The notes under the pieces: generated by a model | The model's input: the letters and a program-made list of their open reading frames with translations, nothing else | Databases searched by the model: none | Told to the model about the DNA's origin: nothing | Part shown: in pieces, positions 14,357 to 22,695 of the stretch | Layout: every line of letters begins with the position of its first letter | Position numbering within the stretch: position 1 is the first letter of the stretch | Translations under genes and position numbers: made by a program | Assembly (NCBI GenBank): GCA_034434895.1 | Contig: DAOTYI010000280.1 | Span: 1 to 46,647, forward strand | Reading direction: 5' to 3' | From: DAOTXL01 sp034434895 | GTDB lineage: Bacteria; Chloroflexota; Anaerolineae; JAAYZQ01 | DNA length: 46,647 nucleotides

Positions 14357-15610
14357 TTGACGCTGGGAACTGACCTGCCGGCTGCCCCGGCGGTGCGTGT
14401 GCACGCCCTGGGGGCTTTCCGGCACAGCAACTATCGCCTCTATCTTCTGAGCACCGTGGTGTCGCAGATCGGCACCTGGATGCAATACCTGGCCGAAGGG
14501 TTGCTCATCTACCGCCTGACCCAGGCCCCTCTGGCGCTGGGGTTGCTGGGCTTTTTGCCGCTGCTGCCTCTGGTGCCCCTCATGTTCCTCGGCGGTGCCC
14601 TGGCCGACCGGTTGCCCCGGCAGAAATATCTGATCTGGGTGCAGATGGCCGCCGTGTTGCCGCCCTTGTGGCTGGCCGCCCTCACCTGGACCGGCCGGGT
14701 GCAGGTGTGGCACGTGATCCTGGTCGAGATACTGATCCAGAGCCTGGCCACCCTGGACAAACCGGCCCGCCAGGCGCTGATCGTGGACACGGTGGAGATG
14801 CAGGACCTGGATGCAGGTGTGGCGCTCAGCGCCTCGGTGTTCAACCTGTCGCGGGTGATCGGCCCGGCTCTGGGTGGGTTGCTGGTCGCCTGGGCCGGCG
14901 AAGGGGTCTGTTTTGCCCTGAACGCGGTCAGTTTTCTGGCTTCGGGGATCGCCTTGCGGTTGCTGCGTTTGCCCTCCTCGGAGGCAGCGGCCCGTAGCCG
15001 GTCGCCGGAGGGCGGGATGCTGGGCGGGGTGCGCTATCTGGCGCGTGAACGGTTCCTGGCTGCCGCTCTGGGGTTGTCGCTGCTGGTCAGCCTGTTCGTC
15101 ATGCCCTATCAGCGGTTTCTACCGGTCTTTGCTCTGGACATCCTGGACGTGGGAGAGGTGGGGTTGGGGGTGCTGAACGCCCTGGCCGGGTTGGGGGCGG
15201 TGTTGGGCGCCGTTGCCCTGGCCGGCGTGGTGAGCCGCTGGCCGGGTCGGCGTGGCAAACTGGCTTGGGGGTTGGCGTTGCTGGTCGGGCCGCTGCTGGC
15301 CCTGTTTGCCCTTGCCCGCTCTGCCTGGCTGTCGGGCCTGATGGTCATGCTGGTCGGCGCGGGGGTGGTGGCCGTGCGCAGCCTGGCCTTTACCCTGGTC
15401 CAGGTCTATGTGCCGGACGAGTTGCGGGGGCGGACACTCAGCATTGTGATTCTGCTATCGGTCGGCGCCGTGCGGGTGGGCGAGCTGGCCGTCGGTTTCC
15501 TGGCTTCTCACGCCGGCGTGACCCCGCCCCTGCTGTTGGCAGCAGGGGCCTGCCTGCTCGGCACCGCTGCCCTGGGGCTGCTGGTGCCCCGGCTGCGCCA
15601 CGCTCCCTGA
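14357..15610 (+). CDS. MFS exporter (EntS-like, MFS_3 family)
   Basis: The 417-residue transporter has about 12 membrane segments. The N-terminus FRHSNYRLYLLSTVVSQIGTW is characteristic of the MFS_3 group that includes the enterobactin exporter EntS. GALADRLPRQ in the first cytoplasmic loop is a version of the MFS signature (G-x3-D-R-x-x-R). The start is taken as TTG 14357, behind GGGAGAG at normal spacing; there is no ATG before the conserved N-terminus. It follows the GNAT gene by 3 bases and closes the acyl-chain operon, so it probably exports the finished product. The GxxExxY cassette follows. Confidence 0.85.
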   Translation: MTLGTDLPAAPAVRVHALGAFRHSNYRLYLLSTVVSQIGTWMQYLAEGLLIYRLTQAPLALGLLGFLPLLPLVPLMFLGGALADRLPRQKYLIWVQMAAVLPPLWLAALTWTGRVQVWHVILVEILIQSLATLDKPARQALIVDTVEMQDLDAGVALSASVFNLSRVIGPALGGLLVAWAGEGVCFALNAVSFLASGIALRLLRLPSSEAAARSRSPEGGMLGGVRYLARERFLAAALGLSLLVSLFVMPYQRFLPVFALDILDVGEVGLGVLNALAGLGAVLGAVALAGVVSRWPGRRGKLAWGLALLVGPLLALFALARSAWLSGLMVMLVGAGVVAVRSLAFTLVQVYVPDELRGRTLSIVILLSVGAVRVGELAVGFLASHAGVTPPLLLAAGACLLGTAALGLLVPRLRHAP

Positions 15611-15650
15611 GCCGTGGAAAGCGTTTGTTGCCTGAAGAGGAGACATATTT

Positions 15651-16106
15651 GTTTACCGCTGAGAACGCAGAGGGCGCTGGGATGAAAGAACGGGAAAATC
15701 TAGATCAGATCACGGCGAGCAGTATCGGTGCAGCTATTGAAGTGCACCGCGCCTTGGGGCCTGGCCTCCTGGAGTCGGCGTATGAAACTTGTCTGACTTT
15801 TGAATTGGCCCAACGCGGCCTGAAGGTGGAACAACAGAAACCCCTGCCCGTGGTCTATCGGGAGGTCAAGCTGGATTGTGGCTACCGCCTGGATCTTCTC
15901 GTCGAAGAAGCAGTCATTGTCGAGGTTAAGGCCGTTGATCGCCTGATGCCGATTCATCAGGCTCAGTTGCTTTCCTACCTGAAGCTTTCTGGTTGCAAGG
16001 TGGGCTTGCTGATCAACTTCAATGTCAGGGTCCTGAAGGATGGCATTCGCCGCGTGGTGAATGATTTTCCAGATTCTCTGCGTCCTCCGCGGGCTCTGCG
16101 GTAAAC
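15651..16106. mobile_element. Gene cassette bounded by inverted repeats (GxxExxY cassette)
   Basis: The 23-base ends 15651-15673 and 16084-16106 are inverted copies matching at 19 of 23 positions, both starting GTTTACCGC inward. The right arm is part of the coding sequence and contains its stop codon. GGAGACATAT just outside the left end resembles GGAGAGGCATAT outside the right end, hinting at a target duplication. It separates the exporter from the flavoprotein gene. Confidence 0.6.
15682..16104 (+). CDS. GxxExxY family protein (PD-(D/E)XK nuclease-like)
   Basis: This 140-residue protein bears the name-giving motif GLLESAY (Gly28, Glu31, Tyr34). It also has the nuclease-like core YRLDLLVEEAVIVEVKAVD, in which Asp, Glu and Lys take the PD-(D/E)XK arrangement, and HQAQLLSYLKLSGCKVGLLINFNV, typical of the family. 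The biological role of GxxExxY proteins is not established. The gene lies wholly within the inverted-repeat cassette, and the last codons (PPRALR, stop) are written in the repeat arm. ATG 15682 is the start giving a normal-length member; the open frame upstream runs through the exporter gene in another frame and is not used. It is unrelated in style to the operon around it and was probably acquired. Confidence 0.9.
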   Translation: MKERENLDQITASSIGAAIEVHRALGPGLLESAYETCLTFELAQRGLKVEQQKPLPVVYREVKLDCGYRLDLLVEEAVIVEVKAVDRLMPIHQAQLLSYLKLSGCKVGLLINFNVRVLKDGIRRVVNDFPDSLRPPRALR

Positions 16107-16122
16107 AGATACGGAGAGGCAT

Positions 16123-17574
16123 ATGGGTACGCAGGATCGGGTGGTGATCATCGGCGCCGGGCCAGCCGGGTTGACCGCCGCCTACGAGTTGACCCGACAC
16201 GGCCGGACGGCAACCATCCTGGAGGCCGATCCGACCTACGTCGGCGGCATCTCGCGGACGGTGGAATACAAGGGCTATCGCTTTGACATTGGCGGCCATC
16301 GCTTCTTCACCAAGAGCCAGGAGGTGAGGGACCTGTGGTACGAGGTGCTCGGCGATGACTTTATCACCCGCCCCCGCCTGTCCCGCTGGCTGTACAAGGG
16401 CAAATTCTTTGACTATCCGATCCGTCCCCTTGAGATCTTGAGGGTGTTTGGACCCTGGCAATCGTTGCGGATGCTTGGTTCCTATCTGCGCAGCCGCCTG
16501 TTTCCGATCCGGCCGGAGGTTACCCTGGCCGACTATTACATCAATCGCTTCGGGCGCTTTTTAGCCCGGCCCTTTTTCATCGAGTACAATGACAAGCTGT
16601 GGGGCATGTCCTGCCGGCAACTCAGCCCCGATTTTGCCCGCCAACGGGTGATGGGCCTCTCCTTCACCAATGCTCTCCTGGTCCCCATCCGACAAAAATT
16701 TGGATTGAAGGGCAGAGATGCCGTCAAAAGTTTTGTCTCCGAATTCCAGTATCCCCGCTATGGGCCGGGGATGATGTGGGAGGCCTTCCGGGACCGGGTG
16801 GTGGCCGCCGGCTGTGCGCTGCACATGGACCGGCGGGTGGTGCAGGTGCGTCACGACGGGCAGCGCATCCTTTCCCTGGTGGCCGAGAGTGGATCGGGGG
16901 AGCGGTTCGAGTACCAGGGTGAGTATCTTCTTTCCACCATGCCCCTGCGCCAGTTGATCCTGTCCCTGGACCCGCCGCCCGACACAGAGGTGTTGATGGC
17001 TGCCCGTGGCCTGCGATTGCGCGATTTCATCACTGTGGCGCTCATCGTCGCCCGACGCAACCTGTTCCCCGACCAGTGGATCTATCTGCACGATCCCGGT
17101 ATGAAACCGATCCGGATGCAGAATTTCAACAACTGGAGTCCCTACCTGGTGCCCGACCCGGAGACCACCTGTCTGGGCTTTGAGTACGTCTGCACCCGGG
17201 GCGACGAGCTATGGCAGATGAGCGATGCCCAGTTGATCGAACAGGCTACGTTGGACCTGGTGCATACCGGCTTTGCCCGGCGGGAGGAGGTGATAGACGG
17301 TGCGGTGGTCCGTTCCCTGGACGTGTACCCGGTCTACACCCTGGACTACAAAGAGCGGGTGATGACCCTCCGCAACTACCTGGCCCGCTTCAACAATCTG
17401 TTACCGTACCACCTCCAGGCTGTGGGCCGGGCCGGGATGCATCACTATAACAATTCGGATCACTCGATGATGACCGCGTTGCTGGCGGTGCGCAACCTGC
17501 TGGGCCAGGGGCCGTTCGATCCCTGGCTGGTCAACGTTGATGGGGAGTACCACGAGGAGGATGCAGGCCGATGA
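16123..17574 (+). CDS. FAD-dependent oxidoreductase, UDP-galactopyranose mutase/amine oxidase-like
   Basis: The 483-residue flavoprotein has VVIIGAGPAGLTAAYEL (GxGxxG at residues 11-16), the Glu that binds the FAD ribose in ILEAD, and GGISRTVEYKGYRFDIGGHR, as in protoporphyrinogen-oxidase- and UGM-like proteins. The C-terminal VGRAGMHHYNNSDHSMMTAL binds the other end of FAD. This subfamily is common in polysaccharide loci. Some members are annotated as NAD(P)/FAD-dependent or UDP-galactopyranose mutase-like, but the true substrate is unknown. GGAGAGG precedes the ATG. Its stop overlaps the next start as ATGA, linking it with the lipoprotein that follows. Confidence 0.82.
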   Translation: MGTQDRVVIIGAGPAGLTAAYELTRHGRTATILEADPTYVGGISRTVEYKGYRFDIGGHRFFTKSQEVRDLWYEVLGDDFITRPRLSRWLYKGKFFDYPIRPLEILRVFGPWQSLRMLGSYLRSRLFPIRPEVTLADYYINRFGRFLARPFFIEYNDKLWGMSCRQLSPDFARQRVMGLSFTNALLVPIRQKFGLKGRDAVKSFVSEFQYPRYGPGMMWEAFRDRVVAAGCALHMDRRVVQVRHDGQRILSLVAESGSGERFEYQGEYLLSTMPLRQLILSLDPPPDTEVLMAARGLRLRDFITVALIVARRNLFPDQWIYLHDPGMKPIRMQNFNNWSPYLVPDPETTCLGFEYVCTRGDELWQMSDAQLIEQATLDLVHTGFARREEVIDGAVVRSLDVYPVYTLDYKERVMTLRNYLARFNNLLPYHLQAVGRAGMHHYNNSDHSMMTALLAVRNLLGQGPFDPWLVNVDGEYHEEDAGR

Positions 17575-19040
17575 GATGGAACAGGTTGCCCACAGCCGGT
17601 CTGCGACCCGCGGCCGGCGGCGGTCACAGACCGCCGGGGAGCACAAACCTCCATCTGCTGCTGCTGGGTGGTTGGTTGGTGATGGCGATGATGGTTGCGG
17701 CCTGTGAGCCGCAGCCCGGCACGCCCACTGTTCCAACAGGCCCGACGGCCCTTCCGCCAGGTCCGACGCCGACCCAACCGCCTCCCTCACCCACACCCCG
17801 TCCGACCGAGACGCCTGTGGCCCCGATAGAGGGGGGAGTGATCGGCGCCCAGGTGGGGCCGGAGCAGGTGGAGATGGTGTGTGCCGGGTTGCAACGGAAC
17901 GGAGTGGCTGCAACGGCCCTGTGGTTGCGTTGGGGCGATGTGGACCCGGGCAACGGGCGCTACGCCTGGGACGAGCTGGACCGCCAGGTGGAGGGGTTGC
18001 GTGCCTGTGGCCTGGAAGTGGCGCTTCACGTCCAGGCCCGCCGCCAGGGTGAACTCTCGGCCCTGCCGCCAGACCTGGAGGAGTATGCCCGTTTCCTTAC
18101 CGCCCTGGCCACCCACCTGAAGGGACGGGTGCGCCGCTATTCCGTCGAAAACGAGGCCGTGTCGCCGGCGTCCTGGGGCGATTCGGCGGACGACTATTTC
18201 CGGCTTCTGGACGCTGCCTACCCGGCCATCAAAGCCGCCGACCCGGAGGCCATTGTGCTCAACAGCGGCCTGTCGAGCGCGGCCCTGGGCATTGCCCGGG
18301 CGCATGACCTGTATCAGGCAGGACAGCGCCCCCAGGCCCTCCATCTGGTGCAGCAGACTCTGGCCGAGTCGGCCGGGGGGCTGGCCTGGCGCATTCCGCA
18401 GAGCGAAGAGGACCTGGACCTCCTCTTTCAGGACCCGGTGGCGGCGCGGGCCGTTGCCTGGCTGCCCCTGCTGATCCAGCACCAGGGCAGCTACGATGCC
18501 TTGCAGTTCCACTACTACGGGCCGGCGTCGCAGTTGCCCGATCTGCTGCGCTGGCTGCGCCAGCAGGGCCTCAACAAACCCCTGGAGGCGTGGGAGTTAG
18601 GCCGGCGCTACCAGGGCCAGGTCGCTTTTGACGAGGCCGCACACGCTCAGGAGACCGCCCGGCTGCTGGTGGCGGCCGCCGGTGAGGGGTCGCGCTTCAG
18701 CCTCTTTGTCCGCTTCCTGGAATGGCCGCAGAAGGGGCTGCCCGGCCTGGCAACCCGGCAGGGGCCACGCCCGGCTGCCGTGGCCTTCCGCGTCGTCGCC
18801 CAAAGCCTGAACGGCTTCCTGGCAGTGGAACGGCTGGACCTGGGTGCAGGGGTGTGGGCTTACCGCTTCACCCGACCCCAGGGCGACCTGTATGTGTTGT
18901 GGACCGATGGCGGCCAGGCGAGCGTGAGCCTGCCCCTGACAGAGGGGGCAGTGAATGTCACCGACATCGAAGGGCAGACGGCGACGGCTGACCCCTCGCA
19001 GTTGGAGATCGGCCCCAGCCCGGTGTTTGTCAGCCCATGA
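17571..19040 (+). CDS. Lipoprotein with glycoside-hydrolase-like TIM barrel
   Basis: The 489-residue protein has a hydrophobic segment ending in the lipobox VAAC (Cys45), then a Pro/Thr-rich linker (about residues 46-85) and a domain resembling clan-A glycosidases (GH39/GH42/GH5-like). YSVENEA at 192-198 offers Glu195 as acid/base. EAWELGRR offers Glu342 as nucleophile near the end of a later strand. ALWLRWGDVDPGNGRYAWDELD is the usual early-barrel motif. It would act outside the cell, anchored to the membrane, on a glycan, perhaps trimming the polysaccharide made here. The N-terminus before the signal segment is long (26 residues), so a later start is possible. It overlaps neighbours on both sides by 4 bases. 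Confidence 0.72.
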   Translation: MRWNRLPTAGLRPAAGGGHRPPGSTNLHLLLLGGWLVMAMMVAACEPQPGTPTVPTGPTALPPGPTPTQPPPSPTPRPTETPVAPIEGGVIGAQVGPEQVEMVCAGLQRNGVAATALWLRWGDVDPGNGRYAWDELDRQVEGLRACGLEVALHVQARRQGELSALPPDLEEYARFLTALATHLKGRVRRYSVENEAVSPASWGDSADDYFRLLDAAYPAIKAADPEAIVLNSGLSSAALGIARAHDLYQAGQRPQALHLVQQTLAESAGGLAWRIPQSEEDLDLLFQDPVAARAVAWLPLLIQHQGSYDALQFHYYGPASQLPDLLRWLRQQGLNKPLEAWELGRRYQGQVAFDEAAHAQETARLLVAAAGEGSRFSLFVRFLEWPQKGLPGLATRQGPRPAAVAFRVVAQSLNGFLAVERLDLGAGVWAYRFTRPQGDLYVLWTDGGQASVSLPLTEGAVNVTDIEGQTATADPSQLEIGPSPVFVSP

Positions 19041-20713
19041 CCTCTCCTGTTTTCCCCTCTGCGCCACGGCGGGTGATGATCATCGGCCTGGATGGCGCCA
19101 CCTGGCAACTGGCCCGCCCCTGGGCCGAAGCCGGTCACCTGCCCACCTTCCGCCGTCTGATGGCCGAAGGGGCCTGGGGGACGCTGCAAAGCGTCCTGCC
19201 CCCGGTGACCCCTGCCGCCTGGAGCAGCTTTGCCACCGGCCTGAACCCCGGCAAACATGGCCTGTTCGACTTTGTGGGGCGGCGGGATGGCTCCTACGAG
19301 ACCTATGTGGCCAATGCTGGCTACCGGGATGGGGTGCCGCTCTGGCAACTGGCCGGCCGGGCCGGCCGGCGCGTCACCGTGTTCAACGTGCCGGCCACCT
19401 ACCCGCCCGATCGGGTGAACGGGCTGATGGTCAGCGGCTTCCTGACGCCGGCCCACGCCACCGACGCCGCCTGGCCTCCTGAGCTTCAGGCTGAACTGGC
19501 CCGGGCCGTGCCGCAATTTACCTTCTATCCGCCCAACATCTACTCCCCCGGCCATGAGGCCGAATTCATCCAGGCCATCTCCGACCTCAACCGGGCCACC
19601 CTGGAGGCGGTGCGCTACCTGCTGCGCCGCCAGCCGTGGGACCTGTTTGTCGCCGTCTTTATGGGTACCGACGTGATCCAGCATTTCCTGTGGGGCCCTA
19701 TGGCACAGGGGGAGGGGGAGCTGGCCGGGGCGATCCTGGACTGCTACCGGCAGATGGACACGGCCCTGGAGGAGCTGGTTGCCGGCCTGGGGCCGGACGA
19801 TTATCTGGTCGTGATGTCGGACCATGGTTTCGGGCCGTTGAGCCACTATGTCCATGTCAACGCCTGGCTGGCCGGGCACGGCTACCTCAAATTCAGGCGC
19901 AATCCGCTGTCGGCGCTCAAAGCGGTGGCCTACCGCCTGGGCTTTACACCGCTGGGGGTGTATGAGAGGCTGCGGGCGCTGGGCCTGGGCGGTCGGATGC
20001 AGGAGACGGCCAGCCGACGGAACGAGTGGCTGAAGGCGATGGTGCAAAAGCTGTTCCTCTCCCTGCCCGATGTGGACTGGAGCCGCACGCGGGCCTATTC
20101 CCTGGGCTTTGGCGGGCCGATCTTTGTCAACCTGCAGGGCCGCGAACCGCAGGGGATCGTCGCTCCGGGCGCCGGGTACGAGGCGTTGCTGGCGCAGATC
20201 GAGGCTGACCTGCGGCAGACGGTGGACCCGGTGACCGGCCGGCCTTTCGTGGGGCAGGTCTATCGCCGCCAGGAGCTATACACCGGCCCGCACGCCGACC
20301 ACGCCCCCGATCTGATCTTTGTGCCCGCCGATTGGGCCTGCCAGCCCTTTGGCACCCACGAGTTTGCCTCCCACCGCTGGCTGGAACCATGCCGTGACCG
20401 CAGCGGTACCCACCGCCTGGACGGCCTGCTGCTGCTGTGGGGACCGGGCGTCCGGCGCGGCGTCCAGGTCGAAAGGGCGGCCATTGTGGATGTGGCGCCT
20501 ACCGTGTTGGCCCTGCTGGGCGTGCCGATCCCAACAGGGATGGATGGTCGGGTGCTGTCTGCCGCCCTGGAGGACAGTTTGCTGACAGCTCTCGACATAA
20601 GATATGACCAGGCAGAAGAGGGAATCTCTGTCCATCGCCCGCTGCCGGACATGAGCCAGGAGGATGAAGAGCTGCTGCGGCACCACCTGCGCGGCCTGGG
20701 GTATGTGGCATGA
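19037..20713 (+). CDS. Alkaline-phosphatase-superfamily phosphodiesterase/nucleotide pyrophosphatase-like protein (copy 1)
   Basis: The 558-residue protein belongs to the type I phosphodiesterase/nucleotide pyrophosphatase group (PF01663-like). GLDGATW gives the metal ligand Asp19. VTPAAWSSFATGLNPGKHG carries the probable nucleophile Thr58. VMSDHGFGPL (about residue 260) gives the Asp-His metal pair, and GTHRLDG a further His. There is no signal peptide or membrane segment, so it should be cytoplasmic. It ends with LRGLGYVA, shared with its paralogues here. It follows the lipoprotein by a 4-base overlap and heads a run of three related genes. The role is unknown; such proteins are frequent in polysaccharide loci, and hydrolysis or transfer of a phosphate diester is the general chemistry. 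Confidence 0.85.
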   Translation: MTSPVFPSAPRRVMIIGLDGATWQLARPWAEAGHLPTFRRLMAEGAWGTLQSVLPPVTPAAWSSFATGLNPGKHGLFDFVGRRDGSYETYVANAGYRDGVPLWQLAGRAGRRVTVFNVPATYPPDRVNGLMVSGFLTPAHATDAAWPPELQAELARAVPQFTFYPPNIYSPGHEAEFIQAISDLNRATLEAVRYLLRRQPWDLFVAVFMGTDVIQHFLWGPMAQGEGELAGAILDCYRQMDTALEELVAGLGPDDYLVVMSDHGFGPLSHYVHVNAWLAGHGYLKFRRNPLSALKAVAYRLGFTPLGVYERLRALGLGGRMQETASRRNEWLKAMVQKLFLSLPDVDWSRTRAYSLGFGGPIFVNLQGREPQGIVAPGAGYEALLAQIEADLRQTVDPVTGRPFVGQVYRRQELYTGPHADHAPDLIFVPADWACQPFGTHEFASHRWLEPCRDRSGTHRLDGLLLLWGPGVRRGVQVERAAIVDVAPTVLALLGVPIPTGMDGRVLSAALEDSLLTALDIRYDQAEEGISVHRPLPDMSQEDEELLRHHLRGLGYVA

Positions 20714-20948
20714 GGCAGGAGGGAAGAGGGAAGAGGCAGGAGGCAAGATGCAGGATACGCAATATGCAATCCGCAATCGAGTGATGGTGTTGGGGGTGGA
20801 TGGGGCGACGCTGGACCTGATCCTTCCCTGGGCTGAGGCCGGCCTGCTGCCCACCTTTGCCCGCCTGATGCGCCAGGGCAGTTGGGGGGTGCTGCGCAGT
20901 GTCGTGCCGCCGGTCAGCCCCACCGCCTGGAGCTCCTTTCTGACCGGC
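20711..20948 (+). repeat. Near-identical tract shared by two phosphatase genes (first copy)
   Basis: This stretch covers the stop codon of one gene, the spacer with AGGCAGGAGG and ATACGCAATATGCAATCCGC, and the first 55 codons of the next gene. It matches 22458-22695 at an offset of 1747 bases with no gaps and fewer than ten differences by eye, whereas the rest of the two genes is clearly more diverged. Confidence 0.85.
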
Positions 20949-22460
20949 ATGAATCCCGGCCGGCATGGCGTGTACGACTTTATCGGCCGCCGCCCGCGCA
21001 CCTACGAAAATCAACTGGCCAACGCCAGTTATCGCAGCGGTGCCTCGCTGTGGGGGCTGCTGAGCCGGGCTGGCCGACGGGTGACGGTCTTTAACGTGCC
21101 CCTGACCTACCCGGTCGAGCCGGTGAATGGGCTGTTCGTCAGCGGGCTGATGACCCCGGCCGATGCGGCCGACGCCACCTGGCCGCCGGAGTTGCTGGAC
21201 GACATCCGCCGTGCCGTGCCGGCCTTTAACTTTTCGCCGCCCAGCCTGATGCTGCCCGGCCAGGAGGCCGGGTTTGTGCAGGCCGTTGCCGACCTGAACG
21301 AGACGACACGGCGGGTAGCCCGCTATCTGTTGACGCGCCAGCCGTGGGATTTTTTCATGGCCGTCTTTATGGGCGCTGATATAATCTGCCATTTTCTGTG
21401 GAAGCAGATGGCCGAGGCCCGGCCGGACCACCTGGCCGATGCTGTCCAGAACTGCTATCGTCAGATTGACGCCGCCCTGGGCGAGCTGATCGAGATCGCC
21501 GGTCCAGAGACGCACCTGATCGTCATGTCGGATCACGGCTTCGGCCCGTTGGAACGGCAGATACATCTTAACTCCTGGCTGCTGGAGCGGGGCTATCTGG
21601 CCCTCAAGTCGGAACCGGCAACCCGGCTCCGTTCCCTCCTCTACCGCCTGGGCATCACCCGCATGGCCCTGTCGGAGCTGTTGCGCCGCCTGGGGCTGGG
21701 GGAGCGGCTGCGTCGCGCCGGGCGGTATGAGGAGCTGCGCCGCGCCGGGTTGGGGGTGCGGCAGCAAAGGACCGGCCCGCTCCGAGAGCTGGTCAGGCGG
21801 GTCTTTCTGACCATGTCCGACGTGGACTGGTCGCGCACCCGGCTCTTTTCCATCGGCTTTGCCGGGCCACTCTATGTCAACCTGAAAGGGCGCGACCCGC
21901 ACGGCATCGTCGCGCCGGGGGCCGAATACGAGGCGTTGCTGGCGCAGGTAACCGCCGACCTGAGGGCGCTGCGTGACCCACAAAGCGGCGAGCCGCTCAT
22001 CGGCCCCATCTACCGCCGCCAGGAGTTGTACCACGGGCCGCGCGCCGACGAGGCTCCCGACCTGATCTTGATGCCGCGTGACGAAAAAAATGCGCTGACC
22101 GGCATGCTGGAATTTGCCTCGCGCCGCTGGCTGACGCCGGTGCCGGAGCGGACCGGCACCCACCGCATGGACGGCATCCTGTTCCTGGCCGGGCCGGGCA
22201 TCCGCCCCGGCGTCCACCTCGACGACTCATCCATCATGGATGTCGCTCCCACCATCCTGGCGCTGCTGGGCCAGCCGATTCCCACGACGATGGACGGCCA
22301 CGTCCTGGAAAAGGCCATGACCGACGAACTGCGCGCCTCCCTGGAGATCACCCGCACAGCGGTGGAGGAATCCTGGGTTCCCGGCCGATCTGTCGCTTTC
22401 GATGATGAGGAAGAAGCCCTGTTGCGCGAACGGCTGCGCGGTCTGGGGTATGTGGCATGA
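20748..22460 (+). CDS. Alkaline-phosphatase-superfamily phosphodiesterase-like protein (copy 2)
   Basis: The 570-residue paralogue of the preceding gene has GVDGATLDL (metal Asp), VSPTAWSSFLTGMNPGRHG with Ser in the nucleophile position where copies 1 and 3 have Thr, and VMSDHGFGPLERQ. It ends with LRGLGYVA and has no signal peptide. ATG 20748 is chosen because AGGAGG lies 4 bases upstream. The conserved protein core begins only at ATG 20784, so the first 12 residues (MQDTQYAIRNRV) come from a scattered repeat rather than from the family. A start at 20781/20784 lacks a ribosome binding site. It lies 34 bases after copy 1. The Thr-to-Ser change may alter reactivity but is compatible with function in this superfamily. 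Confidence 0.85.
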   Translation: MQDTQYAIRNRVMVLGVDGATLDLILPWAEAGLLPTFARLMRQGSWGVLRSVVPPVSPTAWSSFLTGMNPGRHGVYDFIGRRPRTYENQLANASYRSGASLWGLLSRAGRRVTVFNVPLTYPVEPVNGLFVSGLMTPADAADATWPPELLDDIRRAVPAFNFSPPSLMLPGQEAGFVQAVADLNETTRRVARYLLTRQPWDFFMAVFMGADIICHFLWKQMAEARPDHLADAVQNCYRQIDAALGELIEIAGPETHLIVMSDHGFGPLERQIHLNSWLLERGYLALKSEPATRLRSLLYRLGITRMALSELLRRLGLGERLRRAGRYEELRRAGLGVRQQRTGPLRELVRRVFLTMSDVDWSRTRLFSIGFAGPLYVNLKGRDPHGIVAPGAEYEALLAQVTADLRALRDPQSGEPLIGPIYRRQELYHGPRADEAPDLILMPRDEKNALTGMLEFASRRWLTPVPERTGTHRMDGILFLAGPGIRPGVHLDDSSIMDVAPTILALLGQPIPTTMDGHVLEKAMTDELRASLEITRTAVEESWVPGRSVAFDDEEEALLRERLRGLGYVA

Positions 22461-22695
22461 GGCAGGAGGGAAGAGGCAGGAGGCAGGAGGCAAGATGCAG
22501 GATACGCAATATGCAATCCGCAATAAAGTGATGGTGTTGGGGGTGGATGGGGCGACGCTGGACCTGATCCTCCCCTGGGCCGAGGCCGGCCTGCTGCCCA
22601 CCTTTGCCCGCCTGATGCGCCAGGGCAGTTGGGGGGTGCTGCGCAGTGTCGTGCCGCCGGTCACCCCCACCGCCTGGAGCTCCTTTCTCACCGGC
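22458..22695 (+). repeat. Near-identical tract shared by two phosphatase genes (second copy)
   Basis: Second copy of 20711-20948, with the same organisation: stop codon, AGGCAGGAGG spacer, ATG and the first codons. Confidence 0.85.

Noticed and set aside
15265..15681. Longer form of the GxxExxY protein (279 residues)
   Set aside because: The extra 139 codons run through the exporter gene in a different frame and have no family similarity. ATG 15682 gives the normal length.
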